From positions 1 through 5,912 of the forward strand of contig CAJBLW010000561.1 of assembly GCA_903953985.1 (NCBI GenBank): DNA of 5,912 nt, given 5' to 3'. Of the stretch, positions 1 through 5,912 are shown piece after piece. Position numbers and translations under genes: made by a program. Under the pieces are notes generated by a model. The model made no database searches. It saw nothing but the letters and a program-made list of their open reading frames with translations, and was not told the DNA's origin. Origin of the DNA: an uncultured Burkholderiales bacterium. GTDB taxonomy: Bacteria; Pseudomonadota; Gammaproteobacteria; Burkholderiales; Burkholderiaceae_C. Every line of letters begins with the position of its first letter. The first letter of the stretch is position 1.

Positions 1-1
1 A

Positions 2-445
2 TTTACCACCATGACTGTGCGAGAGAACCTGGAGTTGGGTGCCATGCACTCCGCCGCGCGTGCCCAACGTGCTCAGACTCTCGAGAAGGTCTGTGCTCTT
101 TTCCCGGCGGTGCGCGCCAAACTAGACCAAGTTTCTGGGACTTTGTCAGGCGGTCAACAGCAAATGGTCGCCATTGGCCGTGCCATGATGGCTTTGCCGC
201 GATTGCTGTTGCTGGATGAGCCCTCATTGGGCTTGGCCCCCAGCATCGTTGGCGAGATGTTCAGGTCCATTGAATCCATTCATCGCAGCGGGACAGCGGT
301 GATGTTGGTCGAGCAAAACGTCAGCCGTGCCTTGGCCATTTCGCAGCGCACCTATGTGTTGGAAAACGGACGGGTTGTCACCTCCGGCTTGTCCAGCGAA
401 CTGGGCAGTCGCGACGAAATCCGCAAAGCTTATTTGGGCATTTGA
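2..445 (+). CDS. livF: ABC transporter ATP-binding protein, LivF type (3' part)
   Basis: This is the C-terminal 147 residues of an ATPase that energises a high-affinity branched-chain amino acid (or amide/urea-type) ABC importer on the cytoplasmic face of the membrane. The reading frame is open from base 2, and the ATG at base 11 lies inside a conserved stretch (TTMTVRENLELGA). The true start and the Walker A loop are therefore upstream of the window. Visible motifs are the ABC signature LSGGQQQ (about residues 48-54 of the fragment), Walker B LLLLDEPSLGLAP with D72 and E73, and the switch region LVEQN, where LivF proteins have Gln (here Q105) instead of the usual His. It ends in KAYLGI, the typical LivF C-terminus. 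LivF is usually the last ATPase gene of a liv operon (permeases LivHM and ATPase LivG upstream), which fits nothing similar following it here. The substrate cannot be read from the ATPase. Confidence 0.93.
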   Translation, partial: FTTMTVRENLELGAMHSAARAQRAQTLEKVCALFPAVRAKLDQVSGTLSGGQQQMVAIGRAMMALPRLLLLDEPSLGLAPSIVGEMFRSIESIHRSGTAVMLVEQNVSRALAISQRTYVLENGRVVTSGLSSELGSRDEIRKAYLGI

Positions 446-469
446 ACTCAGGCAGGCCGGTTTTGTGCG

Positions 470-487
470 CCGGGGCAATACCCCCGG
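470..487. other. GC-rich hairpin downstream of livF
   Basis: CCGGGG and CCCCGG form a perfect 6-bp stem around the loop CAATAC, starting 25 bases after the livF stop codon. The position suits an operon-end structure that stabilises the mRNA or helps termination. No T-tract follows on the plus strand, so it is not a standard intrinsic terminator. Confidence 0.3.
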
Positions 488-534
488 AAATGGATCGAAG
501 GCCTTGGGTTTGCCGAATTGCACCCCCTAGTGGT

Positions 535-757
535 CAATATTGGATCGGCGTCAACAGGTATGCGCGAGAACTCTGGGAGCTGGATAAATTCCCGGTACAA
601 AGGGACATCAAAGAACGCCTCTTCTTGCCATCGGGGCAGTAAGGCGTGATCAAACCGATCAGCGCCGGCCTTTAGACGACTTGTGCATCTGTTTCAGGAA
701 CTCGCGCTTGCGGGTTTCCTTCAAGCTCAGGCTCAAATCAAGGCTGACTTGTTTCTT
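535..757 (-). pseudogene. Decayed IS5-family transposase remnant
   Basis: On the minus strand this apparent intergenic stretch reads as broken pieces of an IS5-family transposase. From 757 down to about 674 it gives KKQVSLDLSLSLKETRKREF and then LKQMHK, the usual N-terminus, but a non-start codon sits where the ATG would be. After a frame change, about 665-621 gives ALIGLITPYCPDGKK. After another junction, 621-535 gives EAFFDVPLYREFIQLPEF and a tail ending DPIL. In intact relatives, as I remember them, PDGK is followed by GRPP and roughly 30 residues before EEAFFDVPLYREF, so an internal deletion is likely. The catalytic DDE domain is absent. No protein can be made. The order of the pieces is conserved, so chance resemblance is very unlikely. 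The exact IS name is not known. Confidence 0.85.
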
Positions 758-801
758 GGATCAATGATGCATGGCGGGGCTTACGCCAGCCACACAGGCA
801 C

Positions 802-822
802 GGGACTTTTGCAGAGTTTCCC
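802..822. mobile_element. Possible terminal end of the IS5-family remnant
   Basis: The stretch GGGACTTTTGCAGAGTTTCCC lies about 45 bp outside the N-terminal end of the transposase remnant, where the terminal inverted repeat of such an IS would be expected. It is followed directly by TAAA, compatible with the short TA-rich targets many IS5-group elements prefer. No matching second end was found in the window, which fits loss of the far half of the element. The boundary is an inference. Confidence 0.4.
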
Positions 823-906
823 TAAATCTTGGCGGTACCGGGGGCGCACAGCGCCTTCAGTGGGATAGCATAAACAAGGAACCCCTGCCCAAAACTACAA
901 TCGCGC

Positions 907-2832
907 ATGCTCACAAACCGTCAACCCCCATCGTCGATACCCATTGCCGCATGCCGCCAAGCATTCAGATGGTTGCTGGGGCTATGTGTAGTGATGGGAC
1001 TGTGGTGGGCTGGGCATGCCGCTGCACAAGACCACATCACCCAACGAGCTTGGCTGGAAGACCCAACGGGTCGGTTAACTTGGTCCGAGGTCGCCCAACA
1101 ACGGGGCCAAACTTTTGAGGGCGTGATCAGCCTGGGTTTTGGTGAAGCGCCGGTTTGGGTGCGTTTGCAAATTGACCCGAAGGCTCAACCTGCCCCCAGT
1201 CAGGTTGATGAGCCTCTGATGTTGCGCATACGTCCGGTTTATCTGGACGACATTCAGATTTTTGATCCACTGGTGGGCGGGCAAGTCGGCGTTGTTGGTG
1301 ACCTCCACCATCCGCGTGGACATTTTTTCGAGGGCCTGGATTTCGTGGTCCCGATCATGCGTGGCCAAGCCCCTCGAGATATCTGGATCAGGTTGTCCTC
1401 CAGCAGTACACGTCAGTTGGTTGTCCAGGCAGTCAATCACGATGCGTTGCACCGTATGACCGCTGGTCAGCAATTACTATTTTCCCTTTATGTCAGTGTG
1501 ATTCTGATTTTCTCGATATGGGGCTGGTTTCAGTGGCTATCAGGCCGCGAGAAAGTCATCGCAGCATTTGCCCTCAAACAAGCCGCTGCTCTGGTGTTTG
1601 CATTGGGCTCGTTGGGCTATACGAGGGTGTTCTGGCCAGCAGACTGGCCCGCAGCTTGGTTGGACACCACCACCTCGTTGTCCAGCATTTTGGCCGTCAG
1701 CGCGGCCATTTATTTCCACATCCTGCTGATCCTTGAGTTTGAGCCGCCCCCTTGGATGGGCTATCTTTTGCGCTTGCCGATGTGGCTTGTGCCGGCCAAG
1801 CTGTTGCTGATATTTTTTGATCACGTCATGCTGGCCTTGCGTATCAATATGGTCGAAATTTTGCTGACCCCGTTCTTGTTCTTGTGGGCCGTGTCTTTAG
1901 CCCGCGTGTGGGACAAGCAAGAAAATCTTGATAAACCGGTTCTTGCCCGTTGGGTGGTGGTCGGGTTTTACAGTTTTCTGGTGTTGATTTTGTTGGTGGC
2001 GTCTTTGCCAGGCCTTGGTTTGGCCAAGGGCGGTGAGATTCCACTTTATTTGGTGCAAGTGCATGGATTGCTCACAGCCTTTCTGATTTTGTTGATGTTG
2101 CAATACCGCAAGCATGTCCAACAAGTGCGGCAACGAGACACCGCCCTGGCGCTGGAACGCTCCCAATTACAAACCCGTCAAGAAAGAGACATCCGAGAAG
2201 AACAGGGAAAGCTGCTGGCCATGTTGGCCCATGAGCTCAAGACCCCACTGGCCACCATGCACATGCGGATGGACGTCGATGCACAAGGCAGTCACGAAAT
2301 CCGACATGCGATTCGTGACATGAATGCCGTGATTGAACGTTGCCTCCAAACCGCTCAATTCAGCGATCGGCAATTGCAGGCCGATTTGGTCCCCGTTGAC
2401 CTGGTAGTTCTTCTGCAAGATGCTGTCTCAGCCAGTGCACAGCCTGCCCGAGTCATCATGCAAGCCCCAGATCATTGGACTGTTCAAACCGATCAACAGC
2501 TGATGCACATCATTTTGAGCAATCTGATTGAAAACGCCTGCAAATATGCCGAACCCAACAGTCCGATTGAAGTAAAACTCTTCAGCGCAACAGCTGCTGA
2601 CGGTGTGACGCAGAAAATTTGCTTCGAAGTCAGCAATTTGCCTGGCACAGCGGGATGGCCAGAAGCCGCTCATGTCTTTGAAAAGTATTACAGAAGCCCC
2701 CATGCGCGACGCCAAGCGGGCACTGGGCTTGGTTTGTATTTGGTACGCAACTTGGTGCAAGTGCTTGGGGGTCAAATTCATTACGCTCCAGATCAAACAC
2801 ATGTGCGTTTTGTGGTGTACATGCCTTTGTAA
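907..2832 (+). CDS. 7TM-DISM sensor histidine kinase
   Basis: This 641-residue inner-membrane sensor kinase probably autophosphorylates on His and passes phosphate to the response regulator encoded next. Residues 1-40 form a signal peptide (basic Arg17/Arg21 region, hydrophobic stretch, AGHAAAQ end). About 45-175 resemble the periplasmic 7TMR-DISMED2 sensing domain (VWVRLQID, WIRLSSSSTRQL). Seven hydrophobic segments follow at about 190-211, 218-238, 255-278, 285-305, 315-335, 349-370 and 380-400, then a charged helical linker. The HisKA motif MLAHELKTPLA places the phospho-acceptor at His442. The N-box is NLIENACKYA (N539-N543) and the G2 box is GTGLGL (605-610). The usual DxGxG G1 motif is absent; that region reads VSNLPGTAGWPEAAHVFEKYYRSP. 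The start at 907 keeps the signal peptide complete, but no clear ribosome-binding site lies close before it (AAGGA at 875-880 is too far). The ligand is unknown; carbohydrate-like ligands are proposed for DISMED2 domains. Confidence 0.93.
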   Translation: MLTNRQPPSSIPIAACRQAFRWLLGLCVVMGLWWAGHAAAQDHITQRAWLEDPTGRLTWSEVAQQRGQTFEGVISLGFGEAPVWVRLQIDPKAQPAPSQVDEPLMLRIRPVYLDDIQIFDPLVGGQVGVVGDLHHPRGHFFEGLDFVVPIMRGQAPRDIWIRLSSSSTRQLVVQAVNHDALHRMTAGQQLLFSLYVSVILIFSIWGWFQWLSGREKVIAAFALKQAAALVFALGSLGYTRVFWPADWPAAWLDTTTSLSSILAVSAAIYFHILLILEFEPPPWMGYLLRLPMWLVPAKLLLIFFDHVMLALRINMVEILLTPFLFLWAVSLARVWDKQENLDKPVLARWVVVGFYSFLVLILLVASLPGLGLAKGGEIPLYLVQVHGLLTAFLILLMLQYRKHVQQVRQRDTALALERSQLQTRQERDIREEQGKLLAMLAHELKTPLATMHMRMDVDAQGSHEIRHAIRDMNAVIERCLQTAQFSDRQLQADLVPVDLVVLLQDAVSASAQPARVIMQAPDHWTVQTDQQLMHIILSNLIENACKYAEPNSPIEVKLFSATAADGVTQKICFEVSNLPGTAGWPEAAHVFEKYYRSPHARRQAGTGLGLYLVRNLVQVLGGQIHYAPDQTHVRFVVYMPL

Positions 2833-2923
2833 ACCGTCTCATTGGGTTTGATTCGATGGGGTCGCGTCCTTATTTCTGGTATTGTTTTCCACTTTGACTA
2901 CTCCATCCTCCATTTCACTTGGC

Positions 2924-3622
2924 ATGATCACTGACTCATCGCTCCACATCCTTCTCGTGGAAGACAACGATAGCTTGCGTGAAGCCACAGTTGATTTTTT
3001 GCGCAAGCAAGGCCATCAGGTCACTGGCGTCATGTGCGCTGAAGAAGTTGATGACACGCCCACCCGCGGCGTCCCCGATCTGTACTTGGTTGACGTCAAT
3101 TTGCCCGGTGAAGATGGTTTCAGCCTGATTGAACGCATCCGTCGGACACAACCCATGGCTGGCATTGTGCTCATGACAGCCCGTAGCCATCTGAACGATC
3201 GGCTCGAAGGTTATGAATCGGGTGCTGACAACTATTTGATCAAGCCAGTGGAGCAGTCTGAGTTGCTGGCCTGCCTTCAAAATTTAGCGCGGCGTCTCAA
3301 GCCGGCTGTACTGGTCAAAACAGACCAGTTGTTTTTGGACAGTCAGAAGCTTTGCCTCAAAGGCCCGCTAGGTCAAGTCGCTGTATCTCATGGCGAGAAT
3401 CTGTTGTTGGCGGCTTTCATCCGCGCAGCAGGCCAAAAACTCGAGCGCTGGCAAGCCATGCAGTTGGTCGACCCCAATGAGAAAGGCTTGGTCGCCGCCA
3501 ACCTGGAAATGCGCATCAGCGCTTTGCGCAAAAAACTCAGTGCCTGTGGTGCGCCGGATGACGCCATCCGCACCTTGCGTGGTTTTGGCTATGCGCTCAG
3601 CTGCCCCATACGACTGATGTGA
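2924..3622 (+). CDS. OmpR/PhoB-type response regulator
   Basis: This 232-residue transcription regulator is the likely phospho-partner of the preceding kinase, 91 bases upstream on the same strand. Residues 1-120 form a CheY-like receiver: acidic pocket VEDND (residues 12-16), phospho-acceptor Asp57 in LVDVNLPGEDGF, Thr85 in LMTAR and Lys107 in LIKPVE. Residues about 130-225 form a winged-helix DNA-binding domain. Its recognition-helix region is LEMRISALRKKL and its terminal hairpin is IRTLRGFGYAL, both typical of the OmpR/PhoB class. The ATG at 2924 was chosen because the receiver strand HILLVEDN begins seven residues later. An in-frame TTG at 2882 would add 14 residues of no obvious role. 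Neither start has a strong Shine-Dalgarno sequence. With no obvious promoter or terminator in the gap, co-transcription with the kinase is likely. Target genes cannot be told from the sequence. Confidence 0.93.
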   Translation: MITDSSLHILLVEDNDSLREATVDFLRKQGHQVTGVMCAEEVDDTPTRGVPDLYLVDVNLPGEDGFSLIERIRRTQPMAGIVLMTARSHLNDRLEGYESGADNYLIKPVEQSELLACLQNLARRLKPAVLVKTDQLFLDSQKLCLKGPLGQVAVSHGENLLLAAFIRAAGQKLERWQAMQLVDPNEKGLVAANLEMRISALRKKLSACGAPDDAIRTLRGFGYALSCPIRLM

Positions 3623-3961
3623 ACTTCCAACCCATTTCCTTGATCATTGTGCTTTGAGAGCGCTGACAAGACGCGCTGGCCCGTGACAGGCATCACCACC
3701 AGCATCGAAATGCATCATCGGGCATGGCCCTCGCTCTTTAGCGCGGCTAGGCAGATTCAAATGCCAAGTAATAGGTAGTGAATGGGCATTTTGCAGACGG
3801 GCCTGTAGGCAGGAATCAGGGTTGAGGGATTTGCCCGAGTTGATTGTGCCTTTGGATAATTGCAGTGTTGCCATCAAGGCGGTGGTGCTGGCAGCAGGTT
3901 TATGATGCCAATCAATAATACAAATAAAAACATTTAATTTGTCGTCCCTGCATAAATTGCA
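3623..3961. other. Gene-free stretch with an unassigned open frame
   Basis: No recognisable gene lies here. One plus-strand frame is open for 72 codons between stops (3687-3905) and has no convincing start. Its C-terminal half looks protein-like (SEWAFCRRACRQESG, then LPELIVPLDNCSVAIKAVVL), but I cannot assign a family. The minus strand is also open over much of this stretch (3644-3877) with no recognised product. Given the transposase wreckage that follows, this may be a fragment of a degraded gene. The last 60 bases are AT-rich. Confidence 0.35.
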
Positions 3962-4413
3962 TCACGCCGGCATCCTGCGTTGATCTGAGTCTTGTAGTCG
4001 GTTGAGGCCGAAGACCATCTGCTCGTGCATCTTTTGCCCGTCATTCGGATTGTCGAAAAAGCTCCTGGCATCCACGATCAAATTGTCCTCAAGCGTTATG
4101 GCCTGGCTGAGCGTGGTCATTTTGCGAGCTACCTCGCGCACCAGCCTGCCAACGATGGTGCGCTGACGTTTATGAGTTTGAACTGGCGTGCATGCGCCTA
4201 ACGCCCAGCCTCGAAGCCAAGTATTTGGCCGACAGAGATAGGACCAAACAATTCCAAGTATTCGATCTTCTTGCCAGCCTTGATCAGACGTGCCCAGCGC
4301 TGCACAGGGAAAGGTTCGATCTCTTGCCAAGGCATTCGGTTGGCAAGCACCGTTTGCGGGTGGCGCAAATCGATCATCTGGTTCAGGCGTTTGCGGAAAA
4401 AGTCATCGGTCGT
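3962..4413 (-). pseudogene. Decayed IS5-family transposase remnant, second type
   Basis: On the minus strand this is a broken transposase of a different IS5-family subgroup from the one at 535-757. Reading from 4413 downward, TTDDFFRKRLNQMIDLRHP, then TVLANRMPWQEIE, RWARLIKAGKKIE and LELFGP run in one frame for 70 codons to a TAG at 4198-4200. The text continues through that stop as AHARQFK. It then shifts frame near 4174 to HKRQRTIVGRLVREVARKM and TTLSQA, joined directly to LEDNLIVDARSFFDNPNDG and HEQ. In intact relatives as I recall them, about 100 or more residues lie between the LELFGP region and the AGRYAHARQFK region, and about 80 between SQAV and NLIVGARSF. Two internal deletions, one nonsense change and one frameshift therefore explain it. 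The tail after HEQ (to the TGA at 3962-3964) is not clearly homologous. The product would be non-functional. Confidence 0.87.
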
Positions 4414-4635
4414 GGAGCTGCTTTCAAAAACTCCCAGAAAACTGGCTCTGAATGTCTATTTGAAAGTTCTGACCATCCGGATTCAGATGACCAACATTCA
4501 GGCGGGTTGTGGGTGTTTTGCAGGTGCTACTTGTTAAATTAGATGCTTATTGCCGCAAATCCCTTAATGTTTGATGATTTGGGTATTTTTGGTTTTTTGC
4601 TTGTACTTGTGTTTAAATGAAATCGCATGAAAATA

Positions 4636-4673
4636 TTTGAGGTTTTCATCAAATGCTCCAATTTGGTCCCTGT
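4636..4673 (+). repeat. Upstream copy of the sapC ribosome-binding/start region
   Basis: This 38-base block matches 4750-4787 at 33 of 38 positions, with an offset of exactly 114 bases (38 codons). The first 15 bases (TTTGAGGTTTTCATC), including the GAGG ribosome-binding site, are identical. Where the downstream copy has the sapC start ATG, this copy has AAA. The same frame reads KCSNLVPVKEIHFK, parallel to MYSSLVPVNKSRHS of SapC, and stops at TAG 4738-4740. It looks like the stump of a duplicated sapC gene. An out-of-frame ATG at 4653 could open a 12-codon peptide. Confidence 0.8.
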
Positions 4674-4684
4674 CAAAGAAATTC

Positions 4685-4735
4685 ATTTTAAAATAATAAG
4701 AAAGTACGAAATATTACTTCGATTTATTTTAAAAT
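4685..4735. repeat. AT-rich palindrome in the sapC leader
   Basis: A perfect 12-bp inverted repeat, ATTTTAAAATAA at 4685-4696 and TTATTTTAAAAT at 4724-4735, encloses a second inverted repeat, AAGTA (4702-4706) and TACTT (4715-4719). As RNA or cruciform DNA this forms one long two-part stem between the two copies of the sapC start region. It could be a binding site, a leader hairpin or a small inserted element. No T-tract follows that would make it a clean terminator. Confidence 0.6.
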
Positions 4736-4749
4736 CATAGTATTAAAAT

Positions 4750-4787
4750 TTTGAGGTTTTCATCATGTACTCCAGTTTGGTCCCAGT
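4750..4787 (+). repeat. Downstream copy of the start-region repeat
   Basis: This is the functional partner of the block at 4636-4673. It carries GAGG at 4753-4756, eight bases before the ATG at 4765, which supports that start codon for the SapC-family protein. Confidence 0.8.
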
Positions 4788-5493
4788 TAACAAGTCACGT
4801 CACAGCAATACAAAAGTTCGCCAAGTGCAGGGATTCGACTTTGCCAAAAATTTCCACATCGCGTCCATCATGGCGCACGAATTTGCCCGAGCAGCTTCCA
4901 TATATCCTGTCGTTTTTCTCGAAGATAAAACTGAAGACACTTTTAAGCCGGTGGTGTTGATGGGTCTTGATGCTGGAGAAAACCTGTTTGTGGGTGTTGA
5001 CGGCAAGTGGCAGGCTTCTTACATTCCAGCCATCATTAGGCGATATCCATTTGCATTGGCAGGTGCAGGCGAGGAGGGTAAATTTACTGTCTGTATTGAT
5101 GAAGGCAGTGACCTGATCAGTGATACCGAAGGCGCGGCCCTTTTTGATGAGCAAGGCGAGCCAGCTGAGCCGCTGGAAAACGTCAAACGTTACCTTGGCG
5201 AGCTGCAGATGATGGACGCATTTACGCGTGAATTTTGCAAAAACTTAGCCAGTCACAACATGTTCACGCCTCTGAACATGCGTGTACGTCAATCGGATCA
5301 GGTCAAAAATATCAACGGTTGTTACGTCCTCAATGAAGAGAGACTCAACAGCTTGTCCACCGAAGGATTTGTTGATTTGCGTGAAAAACGCTATTTGCCA
5401 GCCATCTATGCCCATCTGGTTTCTTTGGCTCAAATTGAGCGTTTGATCATGCTCAACGATGAGCGCCTGGCCTCAAAAACTGATACCAATTAA
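4765..5493 (+). CDS. SapC family protein
   Basis: This 242-residue protein matches the SapC family in overall pattern and length. The family is named after sapC of the Campylobacter fetus S-layer locus; its molecular role is not well defined. Recognisable family landmarks in order are VPVNKSRHS near the N-terminus, GFDFAKNFHIA, HEFARAASIYPVVFLED (about 40-56), GLDAGENLFV, DGKWQASYIPAIIRRYPF (79-96), the CIDE block from residue 110, ALFDEQGEP (about 125-133), LNEERLNSLS, and YLPAIYAHLVSLAQIERL (210-227). There is no signal peptide or membrane segment, so the protein is probably cytoplasmic or delivered by another route. The ATG at 4765 has GAGG eight bases upstream. The gene stands 53 bp before a large surface-protein gene on the same strand, suggesting a role in making, exporting or displaying that protein. 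I withhold the symbol because members of this family differ in context. Confidence 0.92.
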   Translation: MYSSLVPVNKSRHSNTKVRQVQGFDFAKNFHIASIMAHEFARAASIYPVVFLEDKTEDTFKPVVLMGLDAGENLFVGVDGKWQASYIPAIIRRYPFALAGAGEEGKFTVCIDEGSDLISDTEGAALFDEQGEPAEPLENVKRYLGELQMMDAFTREFCKNLASHNMFTPLNMRVRQSDQVKNINGCYVLNEERLNSLSTEGFVDLREKRYLPAIYAHLVSLAQIERLIMLNDERLASKTDTN

Positions 5494-5525
5494 ATTTGCA
5501 CCTTAGGTGGTATTTTGTTGCTTTT
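5483..5525 (+). terminator. Weak terminator-like hairpin after sapC
   Basis: ATACCA (5483-5488, overlapping the end of the gene) can pair with TGGTAT (5508-5513). Alternatively CACC (5499-5502) can pair with GGTG (5506-5509). The T-rich run TTTGTTGCTTTT follows at 5514-5525. The stems are short, so termination, if any, would be partial. It may simply attenuate read-through into the next gene. Confidence 0.25.
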
Positions 5526-5546
5526 GACAAGTACAAGACTTTTTGA

Positions 5547-5912
5547 ATGAGACCTTTTAGGCCTTTTTTAAGTGGAAGCAAGTCTGCACTGCGTGGTTCT
5601 CGCAGGCGCCATGCCGACCAAAGTGCCAAAGTTGAATCTTCCCACTCCCTTCGCCCTGACTTCATACGCGTTCGTGATGCGTTCAGGGTGGAGCCACTTG
5701 AGCCCAGGGTTCTGCTTTCTGCAGATCCTCTTTTCTCTCCTTTAAAAGTTTTCTTTCTGCCGGAAGACCGGGCCATACACGATCGTTTGGCTGAGGCTTC
5801 ATTGGCTTCAACGAGCACCGAGACCATGGCTTCGCCAGAGGCCCTCATCGGTTCGCTCAATCAGGTCATTTCTGTGCCGGTGCGATTGCAAACATCACCG
5901 GCGGTAGATGCC
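5547..5912 (+). CDS. Large LEPR-XLL surface protein, N-terminal part
   Basis: The frame is open from the ATG at 5547 to the window end (122 codons, no stop), and the codon just before the ATG is TGA, so this is the first possible ATG. The first 48 residues are rich in Arg/Ser (MRPFRPFLSGSKSALRGSRR). They are followed by FRVEPLEPRVLLSADP, with LEPRVLLSADP at residues 51-61. This is the LEPR-XLL motif, known to sit near the N-terminus of very large bacterial exported proteins with Ig-like, cadherin-like, VCBS or RTX repeats. The following sequence (SPLKVFFLPEDRAIHDRLAE, then a Ser/Thr/Ala-rich part) has no domain I recognise. No strong ribosome-binding site is visible. It probably encodes an adhesin or S-layer-like protein exported by a type I system, but the repeats that would show this lie beyond the window. 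Confidence 0.8.
   Translation, partial: MRPFRPFLSGSKSALRGSRRRHADQSAKVESSHSLRPDFIRVRDAFRVEPLEPRVLLSADPLFSPLKVFFLPEDRAIHDRLAEASLASTSTETMASPEALIGSLNQVISVPVRLQTSPAVDA

Larger units (their letters stand above)
4414..4764. promoter_or_regulatory. AT-rich leader region of sapC
   Basis: No gene is seen here. Up to about 4540 the base composition still resembles the IS remnant. From about 4541 it turns strongly AT-rich, as expected for the promoter and 5' untranslated region of the sapC-family gene. It contains the duplicated start region and the palindrome listed separately. I see no -35/-10 pair close enough to consensus to place a promoter with confidence. Confidence 0.45.

Noticed and set aside
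843..855. GGCGC-aca-GCGCC inverted repeat upstream of the kinase gene, considered as an operator
   Set aside because: A 5-bp GC stem in GC-rich debris is expected by chance and no promoter elements frame it.
1075..1473. 132-codon minus-strand open frame inside the kinase gene
   Set aside because: It is wholly antisense to a well-supported histidine kinase coding region and shows no recognisable motif.
3659..3677. AGCGC...GCGCT hairpin after the response regulator, considered as a terminator
   Set aside because: The stem is only 5 bp and no T-tract follows.
4192..4542. 116-codon plus-strand open frame
   Set aside because: It is antisense to the transposase remnant, whose conserved blocks are clear on the minus strand.
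4590..4760. Promoter -35/-10 pairs for sapC (for example TTGCTT at 4597, TTACTT at 4714)
   Set aside because: AT-rich sequence offers many partial matches and none has both boxes at 16-18 bp spacing with good consensus.
4636..4787. CRISPR or longer tandem array suggested by the repeated TTTGAGGTTTTCATC
   Set aside because: There are only two copies and the repeat extends into coding sequence, so it is a duplicated gene start.
5453..5860. 135-codon minus-strand open frame over the end of sapC and the start of the large gene
   Set aside because: The plus strand carries the SapC C-terminus and the LEPRVLLSADP motif in other frames; the minus-strand product is low-complexity and unrecognised.

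Overview
The window looks like chromosomal DNA from a betaproteobacterium, probably Burkholderiales/Comamonadaceae-like. This rests on remembered family resemblance (LivF style, 7TM-DISM sensor kinase, SapC, IS5-type remnants) and moderate GC codon use. No marker gene proves it.

Layout: (1) 2-445 (+) is the 3' part of a LivF-type ABC ATPase for branched-chain amino acid/amide uptake; its 5' end lies outside the window. (2) 446-906 has no intact gene. Read on the minus strand, 535-757 is a broken IS5-family transposase, and a possible IS end lies at 802-822. (3) 907-2832 (+) encodes a membrane sensor histidine kinase with a periplasmic DISMED2-like domain, seven membrane segments and HisKA/HATPase domains. 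It is followed by its likely partner, an OmpR/PhoB-type response regulator (2924-3622). (4) 3623-4764 has no intact gene. It holds an unassigned open stretch, a second and different decayed IS5-family transposase (minus strand, 3962-4413), and an AT-rich leader with a duplicated translation start and a palindrome. (5) 4765-5493 (+) encodes a SapC-family protein. (6) 5547 to the window end (+) is the beginning of a probable giant surface protein with an LEPR-XLL motif.

The kinase and regulator probably form one two-component system, bracketed by IS wreckage on both sides. The most interesting part is the right end. A SapC-family gene (a family named from an S-layer locus) sits 53 bp upstream of a gene whose N-terminus carries the LEPRVLLSADP motif of very large exported surface proteins. 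The sapC leader also carries a second, disabled copy of its own ribosome-binding site and first codons 114 bp upstream, with a 51-bp palindrome in between. A surface-layer/adhesin module is a reasonable inference, but the window ends before the large gene can be characterised.
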